Assembly: GCA_944323035.1 (NCBI GenBank)
Contig: CALUQY010000002.1
Location: forward strand, 62,001 to 126,000
Source of the DNA: Candidatus Gastranaerophilales bacterium
GTDB taxonomy: Bacteria; Cyanobacteriota; Vampirovibrionia; Gastranaerophilales; Gastranaerophilaceae
DNA: 64,000 nucleotides
Direction: 5' to 3'
Shown here one piece after another: positions 1 to 7,954 of this stretch (the first letter of the stretch is position 1; each line of letters begins with the position of its first letter). Position numbers and translations under genes: made by a program. The notes under the pieces were generated by a model. That model searched no databases, was not told the DNA's origin, and saw only the letters and a list, made by a program, of their open reading frames with translations.

Positions 1-1489
1 GACCGACAAAATCAGGATTTTGAATTCGGGTCTGAGCGTAACGTTTTTCACACATTTTTTCCTGCAATTGGCGAACCATACCGAGATAACCGTTATTTAA
101 AACAAGAATTTTCACAGGCAGACCGTATTGAGCGCAGGTCGCAAGTTCCTGAATATTCATCTGCAAACTTCCGTCACCTGTCACACAAATTACAGGTGCA
201 CCGTTCTGTGCAATGCTTGCGCCGATTGCAGCAGGAAAGCCAAACCCCATTGTGCCAAGCCCGCCGGAGGTTATAAACTGCCCCGGACGATTAAACTTGT
301 AGCCTTTCGCGCACCAGAGCTGGTGCTGGCCTACTTCTGTCGCAACCGTTAAACTTTTATTTTTCGTGTAATCGTAAAGCGCGTCAATCACCTGATAAGA
401 GTGTAGTTTTTCGGATTTTTTCGCCGGAAGTTTATTGCGCGCCTTCAAAACCTGAGCTTCCTGCGCCCAATCAGTGAAATCTTTTGAAACTTTTGACAAT
501 AATCCGCCCAAAATTTCTTTAATATCGCCTTTCACACCCATTCGGGCATTAAAAATGCGGAAAATTTCATAATCATTTATATCAATCTGGATTAAATTCC
601 GCTCCAGTTCACCGTTCGGGAAACAGCAGCTTATGCGGTCATTAAAACGCGCACCGAGCGAAATTATCAAATCACTTTTGCGCAAAATCTGATTGGCGCT
701 ATAGGAGCCAAAAAGTCCTATCATACCGAAATAAAGCGGACTGCTTTGCGGGAAAGTGCCAAGCCCCATCATAGTTGAAACGACCGGAATACTTAGACCG
801 CAGGCAAGCGAAGCAAGTTCATGCGCCGCGTTAGAGTGCAAAACCCCGCCGCCTGCAACGATTACAGGGCGTTCAGAATCATTCAGAAGAGATAAAATCC
901 GCGGAATTTTATCAAGATCAGATCTCACATCAAAGGAAGGAAGTTTTAACCCGTCAAATTCTGTGGTTTCAGTAAAAATATTCTTTGCAAGGTCAACAAC
1001 AACAGGGCCTTTTTTACCGGAAAGCGCTTTGTAAAAAGCGTCTATAAGCGTTTTTTCCAAATCTCTTACATCAGTCACCTGATAAGTTTCTTTTGTGCAG
1101 GGGCGTGCGATATCAACGATATTCACTTCCTGAAACGCATCTTTGCCGATTAAATCTTTAGAAACCTGTCCGGTCAAAACAACCAGCGGGTATCCGTCCA
1201 GATATGCGTTAGCAAGTCCGGTCACTATATTTGTAGCCCCCGGGCCGGAAGTTACAAGTACAACGCCGGGTTTTTGCCCGCCGTTGGCTCTTGAATAGCC
1301 TTCCGCGGCGTGGACACATGCCTGTTCATGCCGGCAGAGAATGTGTTTGATATCGGAATCCGTAAAAAGCTCATCATAAACTTTAAGTACAATTCCGCCG
1401 GGGTAGCCGAAAATAGTATCTACTCCAAGATTTTTTAATGTTGCGGTGACAATTTGCGCACCGGTTAAATTTTGAGTTGTTGATTGCAT
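1..1489 (-). CDS. ilvB: Acetolactate synthase large subunit, partial (C-terminus off the window)
   Basis: Thiamine-diphosphate enzyme condensing two pyruvates to acetolactate (or pyruvate plus 2-ketobutyrate) at the start of branched-chain amino acid synthesis. Reading from the ATG at 1489, the protein opens MQSTTQNLTGAQIVTATLKN, has the N-terminal ThDP-domain glutamate in 'CRHEQACVHAAEGYSR', the loop 'VTSGPGATNIVTGLANA', a central domain ('GARFNDR') and the start of the C-terminal ThDP domain with 'GDGSLQMNIQEL' and 'LNNGYLGMVRQ'. About 496 residues are present; family members have about 560-570, so some 65-75 are missing at the left edge. The frame is open throughout. The regulatory small subunit is not visible and may lie outside. 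Confidence 0.95.
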   Translation of the reverse strand, partial: MQSTTQNLTGAQIVTATLKNLGVDTIFGYPGGIVLKVYDELFTDSDIKHILCRHEQACVHAAEGYSRANGGQKPGVVLVTSGPGATNIVTGLANAYLDGYPLVVLTGQVSKDLIGKDAFQEVNIVDIARPCTKETYQVTDVRDLEKTLIDAFYKALSGKKGPVVVDLAKNIFTETTEFDGLKLPSFDVRSDLDKIPRILSLLNDSERPVIVAGGGVLHSNAAHELASLACGLSIPVVSTMMGLGTFPQSSPLYFGMIGLFGSYSANQILRKSDLIISLGARFNDRISCCFPNGELERNLIQIDINDYEIFRIFNARMGVKGDIKEILGGLLSKVSKDFTDWAQEAQVLKARNKLPAKKSEKLHSYQVIDALYDYTKNKSLTVATEVGQHQLWCAKGYKFNRPGQFITSGGLGTMGFGFPAAIGASIAQNGAPVICVTGDGSLQMNIQELATCAQYGLPVKILVLNNGYLGMVRQLQEKMCEKRYAQTRIQNPDFVG

Positions 1490-1510
1490 TACCATTATAT
1501 AATACCAGAT

Positions 1511-1864
1511 TTAAAGATTTTCTTCAATATTTTGAACTTCGTCAGTCTTTTTCAGCTGCTCTATATATTCCTGCGACCGTTCACAATTTTCAATACTTGC
1601 ATCACGTTTTTTCTCAAGCTTAATTTTTTTAGCTTCAAGTTTTTTGCGTTTTTTCTCAAGTTTTTGAAGTGCTTTTTGTTCTTTTTCAAACGCTTTTGCT
1701 TCTTTTTCGTCATAGCCGGCGAATTCTGTCTGAAACTCCTCATCAATCGTAATTTGTGATTGGGCAGGGGTTGTCAGAACCGGCGGGGTCTTTTTAAACG
1801 GATTTTTTGCAAGTGCCGTATTAAAAGACAACAAAATCGCTAAACATAGAATACAAATTCTCAT
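1511..1864 (-). CDS. Small secreted coiled-coil protein
   Basis: Starts at the ATG at 1864, which follows a GGAG ribosome-binding site overlapping the TAG stop of the upstream rph gene (4-nt gap). The protein is 117 residues: a signal peptide (MRICILCLAILLSFNTALA) followed by a lysine/glutamate-rich coiled coil of about 60 residues. It is probably exported to the periplasm, translationally coupled to rph. No family is recognised and no function is assigned. An upstream in-frame ATG at 1888 would lengthen it by 8 residues inside rph and is less likely. Confidence 0.7.
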   Translation of the reverse strand: MRICILCLAILLSFNTALAKNPFKKTPPVLTTPAQSQITIDEEFQTEFAGYDEKEAKAFEKEQKALQKLEKKRKKLEAKKIKLEKKRDASIENCERSQEYIEQLKKTDEVQNIEENL

Positions 1865-1868
1865 AACT

Positions 1869-2564
1869 CTACTCCGGATATTTTTCAATAATTTCCATAA
1901 TACCTTTTTTTGCGACGTTAAAAATTTCGCTCATCTGGCTCTCTTCATAAGGTTCGCCCTCGGCAGTCGTCTGGAACTCAATTATTTTACCGCTTTTTGT
2001 GAGTACAATGTTGGCGTCAACCTGCGCGTGGCAATCTTCTTCGTATTCAAGATCGAGCCTTACTTCGCCGTCAACGATTCCGGCAGAAATCGCACCGATT
2101 TGCTCGATTATCGAATTTTGTGTAAGCTTGCCCTGCGCAAGAAGTTTTTCAACTGCAATTTTTAAAGCAAGAAATCCGCCGCAAATGCTTGCCGTACGGG
2201 TTCCGCCGTCTGCCTGAATTACGTCGGCATCAATTGTTATAGTAAGGTCAGGAATTTTCTCCAAATCCACACACGCTCTCAGGCTTCTGCCGATAAGCCG
2301 CTGAATTTCCTGTGTTCTGCCGGAAATTTTTGTACGCTCCCTCTGGCAGCGCGTACTTGTAGAGGACGGTAGAAGCGAATATTCTGCCGTTACCCAGCCG
2401 CGATTGTCCTCTTTTGACATCCATTTCGGTTTCCCTTCCTCAACCGACGCGGTTGTGATAACCTTTGTATCGCCAAATTCTACCAGAACTGAACCTAAGG
2501 CGTTTTTTGTAAAATCTTTCGTAAACTTTATCTCTCTTAATTCGTCATTTTTTCGGTTTCTCAT
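1869..2564 (-). CDS. rph: Ribonuclease PH
   Basis: Phosphorolytic 3'-to-5' exoribonuclease that trims tRNA 3' ends. At 231 residues it is of normal length for the family. Visible family features are 'EFGDTKVITTASVEEG', 'GWVTAEYSLLPSST', the arginine-rich 'RTQEIQRLIGRSLRACVD', the phosphate-site 'DADVIQADGGTRTASI' and 'DLEYEEDCHAQVDANIVLT'. The gene leads a short minus-strand cluster with the coiled-coil gene below it. Usually rph neighbours rdgB; here rdgB is 35 kb away. Confidence 0.96.
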   Translation of the reverse strand: MRNRKNDELREIKFTKDFTKNALGSVLVEFGDTKVITTASVEEGKPKWMSKEDNRGWVTAEYSLLPSSTSTRCQRERTKISGRTQEIQRLIGRSLRACVDLEKIPDLTITIDADVIQADGGTRTASICGGFLALKIAVEKLLAQGKLTQNSIIEQIGAISAGIVDGEVRLDLEYEEDCHAQVDANIVLTKSGKIIEFQTTAEGEPYEESQMSEIFNVAKKGIMEIIEKYPE

Positions 2565-2608
2565 TTTTCACATAAATCCTTATTAACTCATTAACCTATT
2601 AACTATCG

Positions 2609-2824
2609 CTACTGGTATTCCCATTTATAAATCGAGCCGCAGTATTTACAAACCGCAAACCCGTTCATAAACGCTAAATCCGGCACAAATTTGTAGCCGT
2701 CAACAGTGATTTCAATTTCGCCCTTTTTATTATAAGCCATTTGAAAAGTTTTGCTCCCCTGATAATCGGGCGCAAACATCAGTTCAAATCTGTCAACGGT
2801 TTTACAATTCTTGCATCTAAACAC
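2609..2824 (-). CDS. Small zinc-ribbon protein
   Basis: 71 residues with two CxxC knuckles (CKNC near residue 4 and CKYC near residue 58), a typical four-cysteine zinc-ribbon arrangement. The start is GTG and overlaps the stop of the upstream membrane-protein gene (TAGTG), so the two are translationally coupled. Function unknown; a role linked to the membrane protein is inferred from the coupling only. Confidence 0.75.
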   Translation of the reverse strand: MFRCKNCKTVDRFELMFAPDYQGSKTFQMAYNKKGEIEITVDGYKFVPDLAFMNGFAVCKYCGSIYKWEYQ

Positions 2825-3798
2825 TAAACTTCCTCATCATCCTTTAGCTTAGCCCGACGCAAAACTTCCGGATCAAGCTGTTTTTTAGCTCTGGAACCTT
2901 TTTTCTTAGCTGAAGGTTTAGAAGCTGATTTTCCGAGCAGCTTTTTATACCATAAGGTCCAACAGATACTTCTCAAAGGAAGTGTAAAGCCGAAAACCAC
3001 AAAACTGATCAAGCTTCCGAAAAGAATACGCGAAATCAGTTCCGGTGTAATTTGTATCTGCATTGGCAAATTCGCATTAATCGCATTAACATAATCCGTT
3101 GCGACAAACATCCACGCAATATTCGGGAGAAAATCTTTAGCATCTATAACCCTGCCAAGCCCGAAAGATACCAGCTCGCCTGCGCCCCATGCAATAACAA
3201 GCATTATCACCGCCATTGAAAGCGTTTTAAAAAAAGCCCCTTTTACGAGTGTAAAACTCTTTGTAAAACAATTTATAACGCCGGCTTCACTCTCAAACGT
3301 GAACACCTGAAAAACAAGTATAAAAAATATAAAGAAAATCATCCCCGGAATAATAAAAAGCGGGTTAAACGCAACAACTCCAAGAATAGAAATTATCAGC
3401 CAGAGTAAAATATAAGACCAGATATTTTTATTCACAACGCCGTTGTGCGCGGGGAAATCATAAATTTTACCCGACGTAAGCGCACTGTGCGTCATAGAAT
3501 TAAGCGCAGCGTACGCGACAAGGTATTTCCAGAACGCTGAAACCAGAAGCACCAGCCCCGGCAAAATAGTCAAAAGCACCAGCGCCAATTGCTTGGAAGG
3601 CTCCGCAAACACAGCATATTTTGCAGCCAGCTCCGGCAGAACATCTTTTAAATATACAGCCGGAAGAAAAATTAATACAATCCCCAGAATCTGTCCGAAC
3701 ACCGGAAATGCCATATACAAAAGAAATTTATGAATATTAAAAACATAAATCTGCAAACTTTTAAAAAAAATATTAACAAAATTATTGCTGCTTTTCAT
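2824..3798 (-). CDS. Polytopic membrane protein of unknown function
   Basis: 324 residues with about five to six hydrophobic segments (around residues 28-50, 72-95, 128-160, 190-215, 250-275) and a strongly basic tail rich in Ser/Lys (KPSAKKKGSRAKKQ). The layout resembles glycerophosphoryl-diester-type or DUF975-like stress membrane proteins but I do not recognise a specific family. Its stop overlaps the GTG of the zinc-ribbon gene by one base. The start at 3798 follows AAGGGCGGTT. Confidence 0.75.
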   Translation of the reverse strand: MKSSNNFVNIFFKSLQIYVFNIHKFLLYMAFPVFGQILGIVLIFLPAVYLKDVLPELAAKYAVFAEPSKQLALVLLTILPGLVLLVSAFWKYLVAYAALNSMTHSALTSGKIYDFPAHNGVVNKNIWSYILLWLIISILGVVAFNPLFIIPGMIFFIFFILVFQVFTFESEAGVINCFTKSFTLVKGAFFKTLSMAVIMLVIAWGAGELVSFGLGRVIDAKDFLPNIAWMFVATDYVNAINANLPMQIQITPELISRILFGSLISFVVFGFTLPLRSICWTLWYKKLLGKSASKPSAKKKGSRAKKQLDPEVLRRAKLKDDEEV

Positions 3799-3863
3799 AA
3801 CCGCCCTTACATTTGCTTATGTTTATACTATAATTATTTTATAACAAATCAGGAAAAAAGAAA

Positions 3864-4532
3864 ATGGTAAACTACAGGGAACTAATTTCCTCGTTCACAG
3901 AAGAAGAATACGAACATAATCTGATAAATTTACATATACACACTAACCACTCAGACGGAGCAGCCGATTTTAAAGACATTGTAAAACAGGCACAGGACAA
4001 GGGATACAAATATATTGCCATTTCGGATCATAATACGATGAGCGGCTATATTGAAACAGGAATTAAATCTGATATTCTTATTCCGGCGGTAGAATTTGAT
4101 GTCTGGTGCGGATATGTTTTCTGCCACCTTCTTGCATACGGAATAGATCACAACCACGCTGCAATTAAACCATTTCTTGCAAAACACCGCTACGAAACCA
4201 ATCGCAATTTAATCCGTCTGCTTCCGACCAGAAATCTTAAAAAATTAATTGCTGCAATCCACGAAGCCGGCGGAATTGCAGTGCTGGCGCATCCGGCGTG
4301 TTACTGGGCATTAAGCCTTGACCGGCTTTTCGGCAAGATGAAAAAACTAGGACTTGACGGTGTTGAAGTTTACTATCCTTACGGACGGCTGAGAGGGATA
4401 ATTAAATTCCACAAACGCGAACATGTTGAGAGATACGCAGACAAATACGGCTTAATTAAAACCGGCGGAACAGATTTACACAAAGAACATTTAGAGCCAA
4501 TAAAACTCAAAAAACACCACGCTAAACATTAA
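3864..4532 (+). CDS. PHP-domain metal-dependent phosphoesterase
   Basis: 222 residues. PHP motifs: 'NLHIHTNHSDG' (motif I, residues 22-32), 'AISDHNTMSGY' (motif II), an acidic/His stretch 'PAVEFDVW' and 'HLLAYGID', 'AVLAHPACYW' (motif III) and 'GGTDLHKE' (motif IV). These residues bind the metal cluster. The substrate is unknown; relatives include RNase AM/3',5'-nucleotide phosphatase and histidinol phosphatase. A second PHP gene lies at 58655. It has its own promoter (TATAAT near 3828) divergent from the membrane-protein gene. Confidence 0.9.
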   Translation: MVNYRELISSFTEEEYEHNLINLHIHTNHSDGAADFKDIVKQAQDKGYKYIAISDHNTMSGYIETGIKSDILIPAVEFDVWCGYVFCHLLAYGIDHNHAAIKPFLAKHRYETNRNLIRLLPTRNLKKLIAAIHEAGGIAVLAHPACYWALSLDRLFGKMKKLGLDGVEVYYPYGRLRGIIKFHKREHVERYADKYGLIKTGGTDLHKEHLEPIKLKKHHAKH

Positions 4533-4551
4533 ACGCCAATTCAATCCGGAC

Positions 4552-4866
4552 TTATCTCAGCAATACCAGTATTATGTCGTAAATTTGTTTTAATTTTTTA
4601 GGTTTACAGCCGGATAAAAGCGTTGTTATATTTTTTATTATGTCCTGATTTGTATCAGACTTCATCAAAAGGAGTTCTGCGGGTGTGATTTTAAATGTGC
4701 GGCAAATCCTGTCAATAGTATCTGCTGTAGGCTGGTATCTGTTACGTTCAATATTTGAAAGCCCCTGAATACTTATTCCTATTTTTTCAGAAAATTCCTC
4801 CTGCGTCAGATGATGCTTCAAACGCAAGGCTTTAATATTTGAATTAATAAGCTTTTGGTAATCCAT
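4552..4866 (-). CDS. XRE-family HTH regulator
   Basis: 104 residues with an N-terminal lambda-repressor-type helix-turn-helix (residues 9-63: 'LRLKHHLTQEEFSEKIGISI', then 'GLSNIERNRYQPTADTIDRI') and a short C-terminal helical tail ending 'LKQIYDIILVLLR'. A -10 hexamer TATAAT sits at 4876-4881 on this strand, only 9 nt before the ATG, so the transcript would have almost no leader. Target unknown; single gene convergent with the PHP gene. Confidence 0.85.
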   Translation of the reverse strand: MDYQKLINSNIKALRLKHHLTQEEFSEKIGISIQGLSNIERNRYQPTADTIDRICRTFKITPAELLLMKSDTNQDIIKNITTLLSGCKPKKLKQIYDIILVLLR

Positions 4867-5002
4867 ATATCCTAGATTATAAATATATCTCCAAATAATT
4901 TAACAAACTATTTAGCTATTTATATGGCTAATTAATTGTAAAGAATTGTTTCAAATTGCCTGTTTAATAGCAATTTCGGATTTACAAAAATACTTACATG
5001 TA

Positions 5003-5031
5003 TTGTAAGCAAGCGCGCTAAAAAGTATAAA
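5003..5031 (+). promoter_or_regulatory. Promoter of the EF-hand gene
   Basis: TTGTAA (5003-5008), 17-bp spacer, TATAAA (5026-5031), followed by AAAGGAG at 5036-5042 and the ATG at 5050. The -35 lies in the palindrome CTTACATGTATTGTAAG (4993-5009), a possible operator. Confidence 0.5.
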
Positions 5032-5049
5032 AACAAAAGGAGATTTAAG

Positions 5050-5583
5050 ATGAGTTCACAAGGTATCAATTTCAACACATTTGCAAACAAAGTTGACCAA
5101 AAATTAAACGCAATCAAAATGTCAGAAGATCAAAAAAGTTATGTTCATTCACAGTTAAACAGTATTTTTACGCAGGGTGACGCAAACAACGACAAAACCC
5201 TTACCAGAACAGAACTTCGCAGCGTTTTAGGTATGCTAAATACTGTTGTTGATCTGGCTCAAAACGGACTAAAACCTGATACACCTCAGAAACCGCAGGA
5301 AATTAAAAACCCGTATTTTAAAGGCCTGGAAGATTATCAATTTAAACAACATAATGCCAAAAAAGAAGCCGGAACAATCACCGTAAACGGAGAAAAAATG
5401 CTGATAACAACCGATGGCAAGGAGTATTCTCTTTATAGATTCAATGACGGTAAACAAGTATCGGATGACATCACAAAGTTCAATTACACAAGGGAAGAGC
5501 TAAAAAACTTATTGCAGGATAAAAACAGCAATTTCGGAACATATTCCGGCCTTGAAAATATTCAGGATGTTTTTATCCCGTAA
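5050..5583 (+). CDS. EF-hand protein of unknown function
   Basis: 177 residues. Residues 44-55 form a canonical 12-residue calcium loop, D-A-N-N-D-K-T-L-T-R-T-E, with ligands at positions 1, 3, 5, 7 and 12. It is flanked by helices ('SQLNSIFTQG', 'LRSVLGMLNTV'), so at least one EF-hand is supported. No signal peptide or membrane segment is visible. The C-terminal 100 residues (after a Pro-rich linker 'TPQKPQEIKN') match no family I know. Strong RBS AAAGGAG 8 nt before the ATG. Confidence 0.75.
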   Translation: MSSQGINFNTFANKVDQKLNAIKMSEDQKSYVHSQLNSIFTQGDANNDKTLTRTELRSVLGMLNTVVDLAQNGLKPDTPQKPQEIKNPYFKGLEDYQFKQHNAKKEAGTITVNGEKMLITTDGKEYSLYRFNDGKQVSDDITKFNYTREELKNLLQDKNSNFGTYSGLENIQDVFIP

Positions 5584-5603
5584 CGTTATAGCCCGCAGAA
5601 ATC

Positions 5604-5660
5604 AAATAAAGCAGTTCTCCGCCGCTCCGGCTCAGCCGGGCGCGAGTCTTTCTCGGACAA
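5604..5660 (-). repeat. Dispersed GC-rich repeat, short copy
   Basis: On the minus strand it reads CCGAGAAAGACTCGCG ... GGCGGAGAACTGCTTTATTT. Both ends match the repeat copies at 15.7 kb and 60.8 kb; the middle is deleted and holds a small CCGGCTGAGCCGG hairpin. Confidence 0.7.
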
Positions 5661-5662
5661 AT

Positions 5663-5701
5663 AAAAAAGAGTTCAAGACAAAAATCTTGAACTCTTTTTT
5701 G
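5663..5701. terminator. Bidirectional intrinsic terminator
   Basis: AAGAGTTCAAGA - caaaaa - TCTTGAACTCTT stem flanked by A and T runs on both sides. It serves the EF-hand gene (+) and the HEPN/MNT operon (-). Confidence 0.9.
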
Positions 5702-5707
5702 AATATA

Positions 5708-5992
5708 TCAATCAATTCTAACCAGATCACCTTTTATAAGATTATAAAATTTCTCATCAAGCGAATTATAATCTACAAAATTTACAACATAAGGCAAATA
5801 ACTTTTATCAAACTTTTCTTTCAACTCCGGCAGAATCTTTTCATAATCCGCCGATTTAACCATAATATCCAAATCCGAAAGCGCGAAAAAATCTCCCCTC
5901 ACCCGCGAACCGTAAGCATAAAATTCACCTTTAAAATTCTTCAAAACATCCCTGATTATGGAATACTCTTTATCCGTAACACCTCTTAACAT
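5708..5992 (-). CDS. MNT-type nucleotidyltransferase (HEPN/MNT module 1)
   Basis: 94 residues of the minimal nucleotidyltransferase fold. The active-site signature is 'GSRVRGDFFALSDLDIMV' (G-S-x(10)-D-x-D). In HEPN/MNT toxin-antitoxin pairs the MNT protein neutralises the HEPN RNase, in known cases by adding AMP to it. Its start overlaps the upstream HEPN gene by 7 nt, the usual order HEPN then MNT. A second such pair is at 33.45-34.14 kb. Confidence 0.85.
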   Translation of the reverse strand: MLRGVTDKEYSIIRDVLKNFKGEFYAYGSRVRGDFFALSDLDIMVKSADYEKILPELKEKFDKSYLPYVVNFVDYNSLDEKFYNLIKGDLVRID

Positions 5993-6393
5993 GGCAGCTT
6001 TTCTTCCAGATTTTTAATCAAAATTTCCGTATCACGAATAAATTGCGGGATTAAAACTATCAGCTTACGCGATTTTTCAAGATTGTATTCGTACGCGGTA
6101 TTATTGCGCTTTTCATAATAATCACGCCAGTTTTCCCAGTTCTCTACAAATTTATACCCCTGCATAAAACGAAAAACATTATTAACACTCAATTCTTCTT
6201 CCGCTTTGCCGTAAACTTTCTTTAAAACCCGCTTCATTATTTTACGCGCAAGCTCCAGCGTATATTCAAACCGCTTAATACAAGAATCCTCAAGCATATC
6301 AACAAAATCGCAGGCTTTATTCTCCTCAAGCGTTTTCATACTTGATTTGAGTGTTTCCAGCGCAGATTTTAAATTTGAAATATCTATTTGCAT
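5986..6393 (-). CDS. HEPN-domain protein with altered RNase motif (module 1)
   Basis: HI0074/KNTase-C-like HEPN helical protein, partner of the MNT gene below. I place the start at 6393 (MQIDISNLKS), 135 residues; the frame is open to 6444 but the first 17 codons are not family-like. The conserved RNase motif R-x(4-6)-H should read RNxTxHxY; here it is R-N-N-T-A-Y-E-Y, coded by TAC where CAC is expected. The paralogue at 33746 keeps RNATSHEY. The toxin may therefore be inactive as an RNase. A weak promoter TTGTCA-16-TTAGTAT precedes it. Confidence 0.8.
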   Translation of the reverse strand: MQIDISNLKSALETLKSSMKTLEENKACDFVDMLEDSCIKRFEYTLELARKIMKRVLKKVYGKAEEELSVNNVFRFMQGYKFVENWENWRDYYEKRNNTAYEYNLEKSRKLIVLIPQFIRDTEILIKNLEEKLPC

Positions 6394-6440
6394 ATAAAAA
6401 ATACTAACACGTTTAGTCCCAATTGACAAGAGCTTCAAAC

Positions 6441-6716
6441 TCACAAGTCTAAAAGCGAAAACCCGTCCGGCAGTTTATCCTCAACAAGTTTTATCAAATC
6501 CGATAGTTTCATACCCAACGCCTCTGCCAGCGACCATAAAGATATAAATTTAGGCTCATTTAACCCTTTTTCCAACCGGCTTATCATAGAATGCTGGAGC
6601 GCAAATTCATCTGCCAGAAGCCGCTGGGATTTTCCCTGTTTTTCGCGCTCCTCTCTAAGCACCTCCGCCAGAGCTTTAAAAATTATTTCTGCATCTTTCA
6701 AATTAACATGTTGCAT
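6441..6716 (-). CDS. XRE-family HTH regulator
   Basis: 91 residues from the ATG at 6716 (MQHVNLKDAE); the frame extends to 6803 but that part would cover the promoter. The HTH spans about residues 15-72 ('LREEREKQGKSQRLLADEFA', then 'HSMISRLEKGLNEP'), ending with 'GFSLLDL'. It is divergent from the pilin gene starting at 6781, with only 64 bp between, and sits 47 nt upstream of the HEPN/MNT pair. It could regulate either, inferred from position. Confidence 0.85.
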   Translation of the reverse strand: MQHVNLKDAEIIFKALAEVLREEREKQGKSQRLLADEFALQHSMISRLEKGLNEPKFISLWSLAEALGMKLSDLIKLVEDKLPDGFSLLDL

Positions 6717-6772
6717 ACATAGAATTTTAGTGGTAAAATATACATGTTGTGGTCTATGTATAGAACAGAAAG
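6708..6772. promoter_or_regulatory. Repeated operator-like motif between XRE and pilin genes
   Basis: ACATGTTG followed by a CATACATAGAA-type block occurs twice in about 60 bp (ACATGTTGCATACATAGAA and ACATGTTGTGGTCTATGTATAGAA). Such tandem units between divergent starts fit binding of the adjacent XRE protein. Inference from pattern only. Confidence 0.4.
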
Positions 6773-6780
6773 GATAAAAT

Positions 6781-7815
6781 ATGCAAAAACAAAACGTAAG
6801 CAAAAATTCCCGTCCCGCTCACCAGAAACGAAATAAATTCGGGATGACATTAAAGGAAATGACCCTTGTATGTGGTTTCACCATGGCGGAAATATTACTA
6901 TCATTGACAATTATCGGTGTGGTTGCGGCGATTACATTACCAAGTTTGACAGGTAACATCAACGAGCGGACATGGAACACGCAACGAAAAGCACTCTATG
7001 CGCGATTCAGTCAGGCTATCGCTCTCATGCCTTCCCTCAACGGATATGGAACCTTGACCGAGGAAAGTTCCTCGGGGGCAGGTGACGCCGTCGACACCGC
7101 CGCTGAAACCTTCGTAACAGCAGGGCTTGCCAAAGTCATGAAAATCAACAATATCTGCGACTCAGAACACCTTGAAGATTGCGGAATTGCGTCTAAATTC
7201 ACGACTTTAAAAGCCACCGTCATGTCAACCCCGACTAAAATGTCCGAGCTTAATTCTGATATGGTGTCTACTGATAAAATTGATGCAATTACCAGCTGGC
7301 ATCTTAAACACGATCAGCTGGACACTAAAGCTGCTGCTTTTGAAACCGGTAATGGAGAAAGTATCATTGTTTACTACAATCCGAAATGTATTTCTGATTT
7401 TGACACCTCTGGCACCAGTATGATACAACCTAAAATTTGTGCGAATTTAATTTACGATTTGAACGGAACCAAAGGCCCTAATTCTATCGGTAAAGATATG
7501 GGGTTTATCACGATTTTGTATTCTACTGACTCATCTGTTGTAATGCCGTTACCGCATCTGTATGACGCCGGAAGGGCATCACAACCCGATGCGTCCGCGC
7601 TCTGTACACAGCAGGATAAAGAATACAGGCTGCCAAACCGTGATGAGCTTGCGGCTCTTTTTGCCAACAAAAACCTATTAGACATTAGCACGGAGCGTTA
7701 TTGGTCTTCTTCGGTCATTGACAAAACCCATGCTTATATAATAGGAATTGATGCAGGCGACAGGTCTTATGGTGTCAGAGCCAATACAAGACCAATTCGC
7801 TGTGTTAAACGATAA
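6781..7815 (+). CDS. Type IV pilin-like protein with DUF1566-like C-terminal domain
   Basis: 344 residues. A 33-residue positively charged leader ends in Gly before FTMAE (prepilin peptidase site, Glu at +5), followed by the hydrophobic helix AEILLSLTIIGVVAAITLPS. Next comes a pilin-like core with 'KINNICDSEHLEDCGI' (disulphide-prone cysteines) and 'NLIYDLNGTKGPNSIGKDMG'. The last 70 residues ('EYRLPNRDELAALF', 'RYWSSSV', ending 'PIRCVKR') look like the DUF1566/Lcl_C domain found in adhesins. Likely a surface-exposed minor pilin or pseudopilin carrying a binding domain at its tip. Homologues: 16038, 28934 and 48052. RBS AAAGGA. Confidence 0.85.
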   Translation: MQKQNVSKNSRPAHQKRNKFGMTLKEMTLVCGFTMAEILLSLTIIGVVAAITLPSLTGNINERTWNTQRKALYARFSQAIALMPSLNGYGTLTEESSSGAGDAVDTAAETFVTAGLAKVMKINNICDSEHLEDCGIASKFTTLKATVMSTPTKMSELNSDMVSTDKIDAITSWHLKHDQLDTKAAAFETGNGESIIVYYNPKCISDFDTSGTSMIQPKICANLIYDLNGTKGPNSIGKDMGFITILYSTDSSVVMPLPHLYDAGRASQPDASALCTQQDKEYRLPNRDELAALFANKNLLDISTERYWSSSVIDKTHAYIIGIDAGDRSYGVRANTRPIRCVKR

Positions 7816-7830
7816 TCTATCCTTTCTTTC

Positions 7831-7851
7831 GGCGCGGGCTGCGCCCGCGCC
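7831..7851 (+). terminator. GC-rich hairpin after pilin gene
   Basis: GGCGCGGGC-tgc-GCCCGCGCC, a perfect 9-bp stem 15 nt after the stop codon. The following run is only moderately T-rich, so termination is probable rather than certain. Confidence 0.6.
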
Positions 7852-7904
7852 TTCATCAATTCCTTCTTAAATTTTCTTCAATATGTGCACAATTAAATCT
7901 TTTG

Positions 7905-7913
7905 TGCTATAAT
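7905..7913 (+). promoter_or_regulatory. Extended -10 promoter of gyrA
   Basis: TGCTATAAT preceded by a T-rich stretch; no -35 match at the right distance. The same TGTGCTAT-type element recurs before several other genes in the window. Confidence 0.5.
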
Positions 7914-7954
7914 ATTGGCATAATTAAGATAGATTAGGGGAAAAGGAGAGAATT

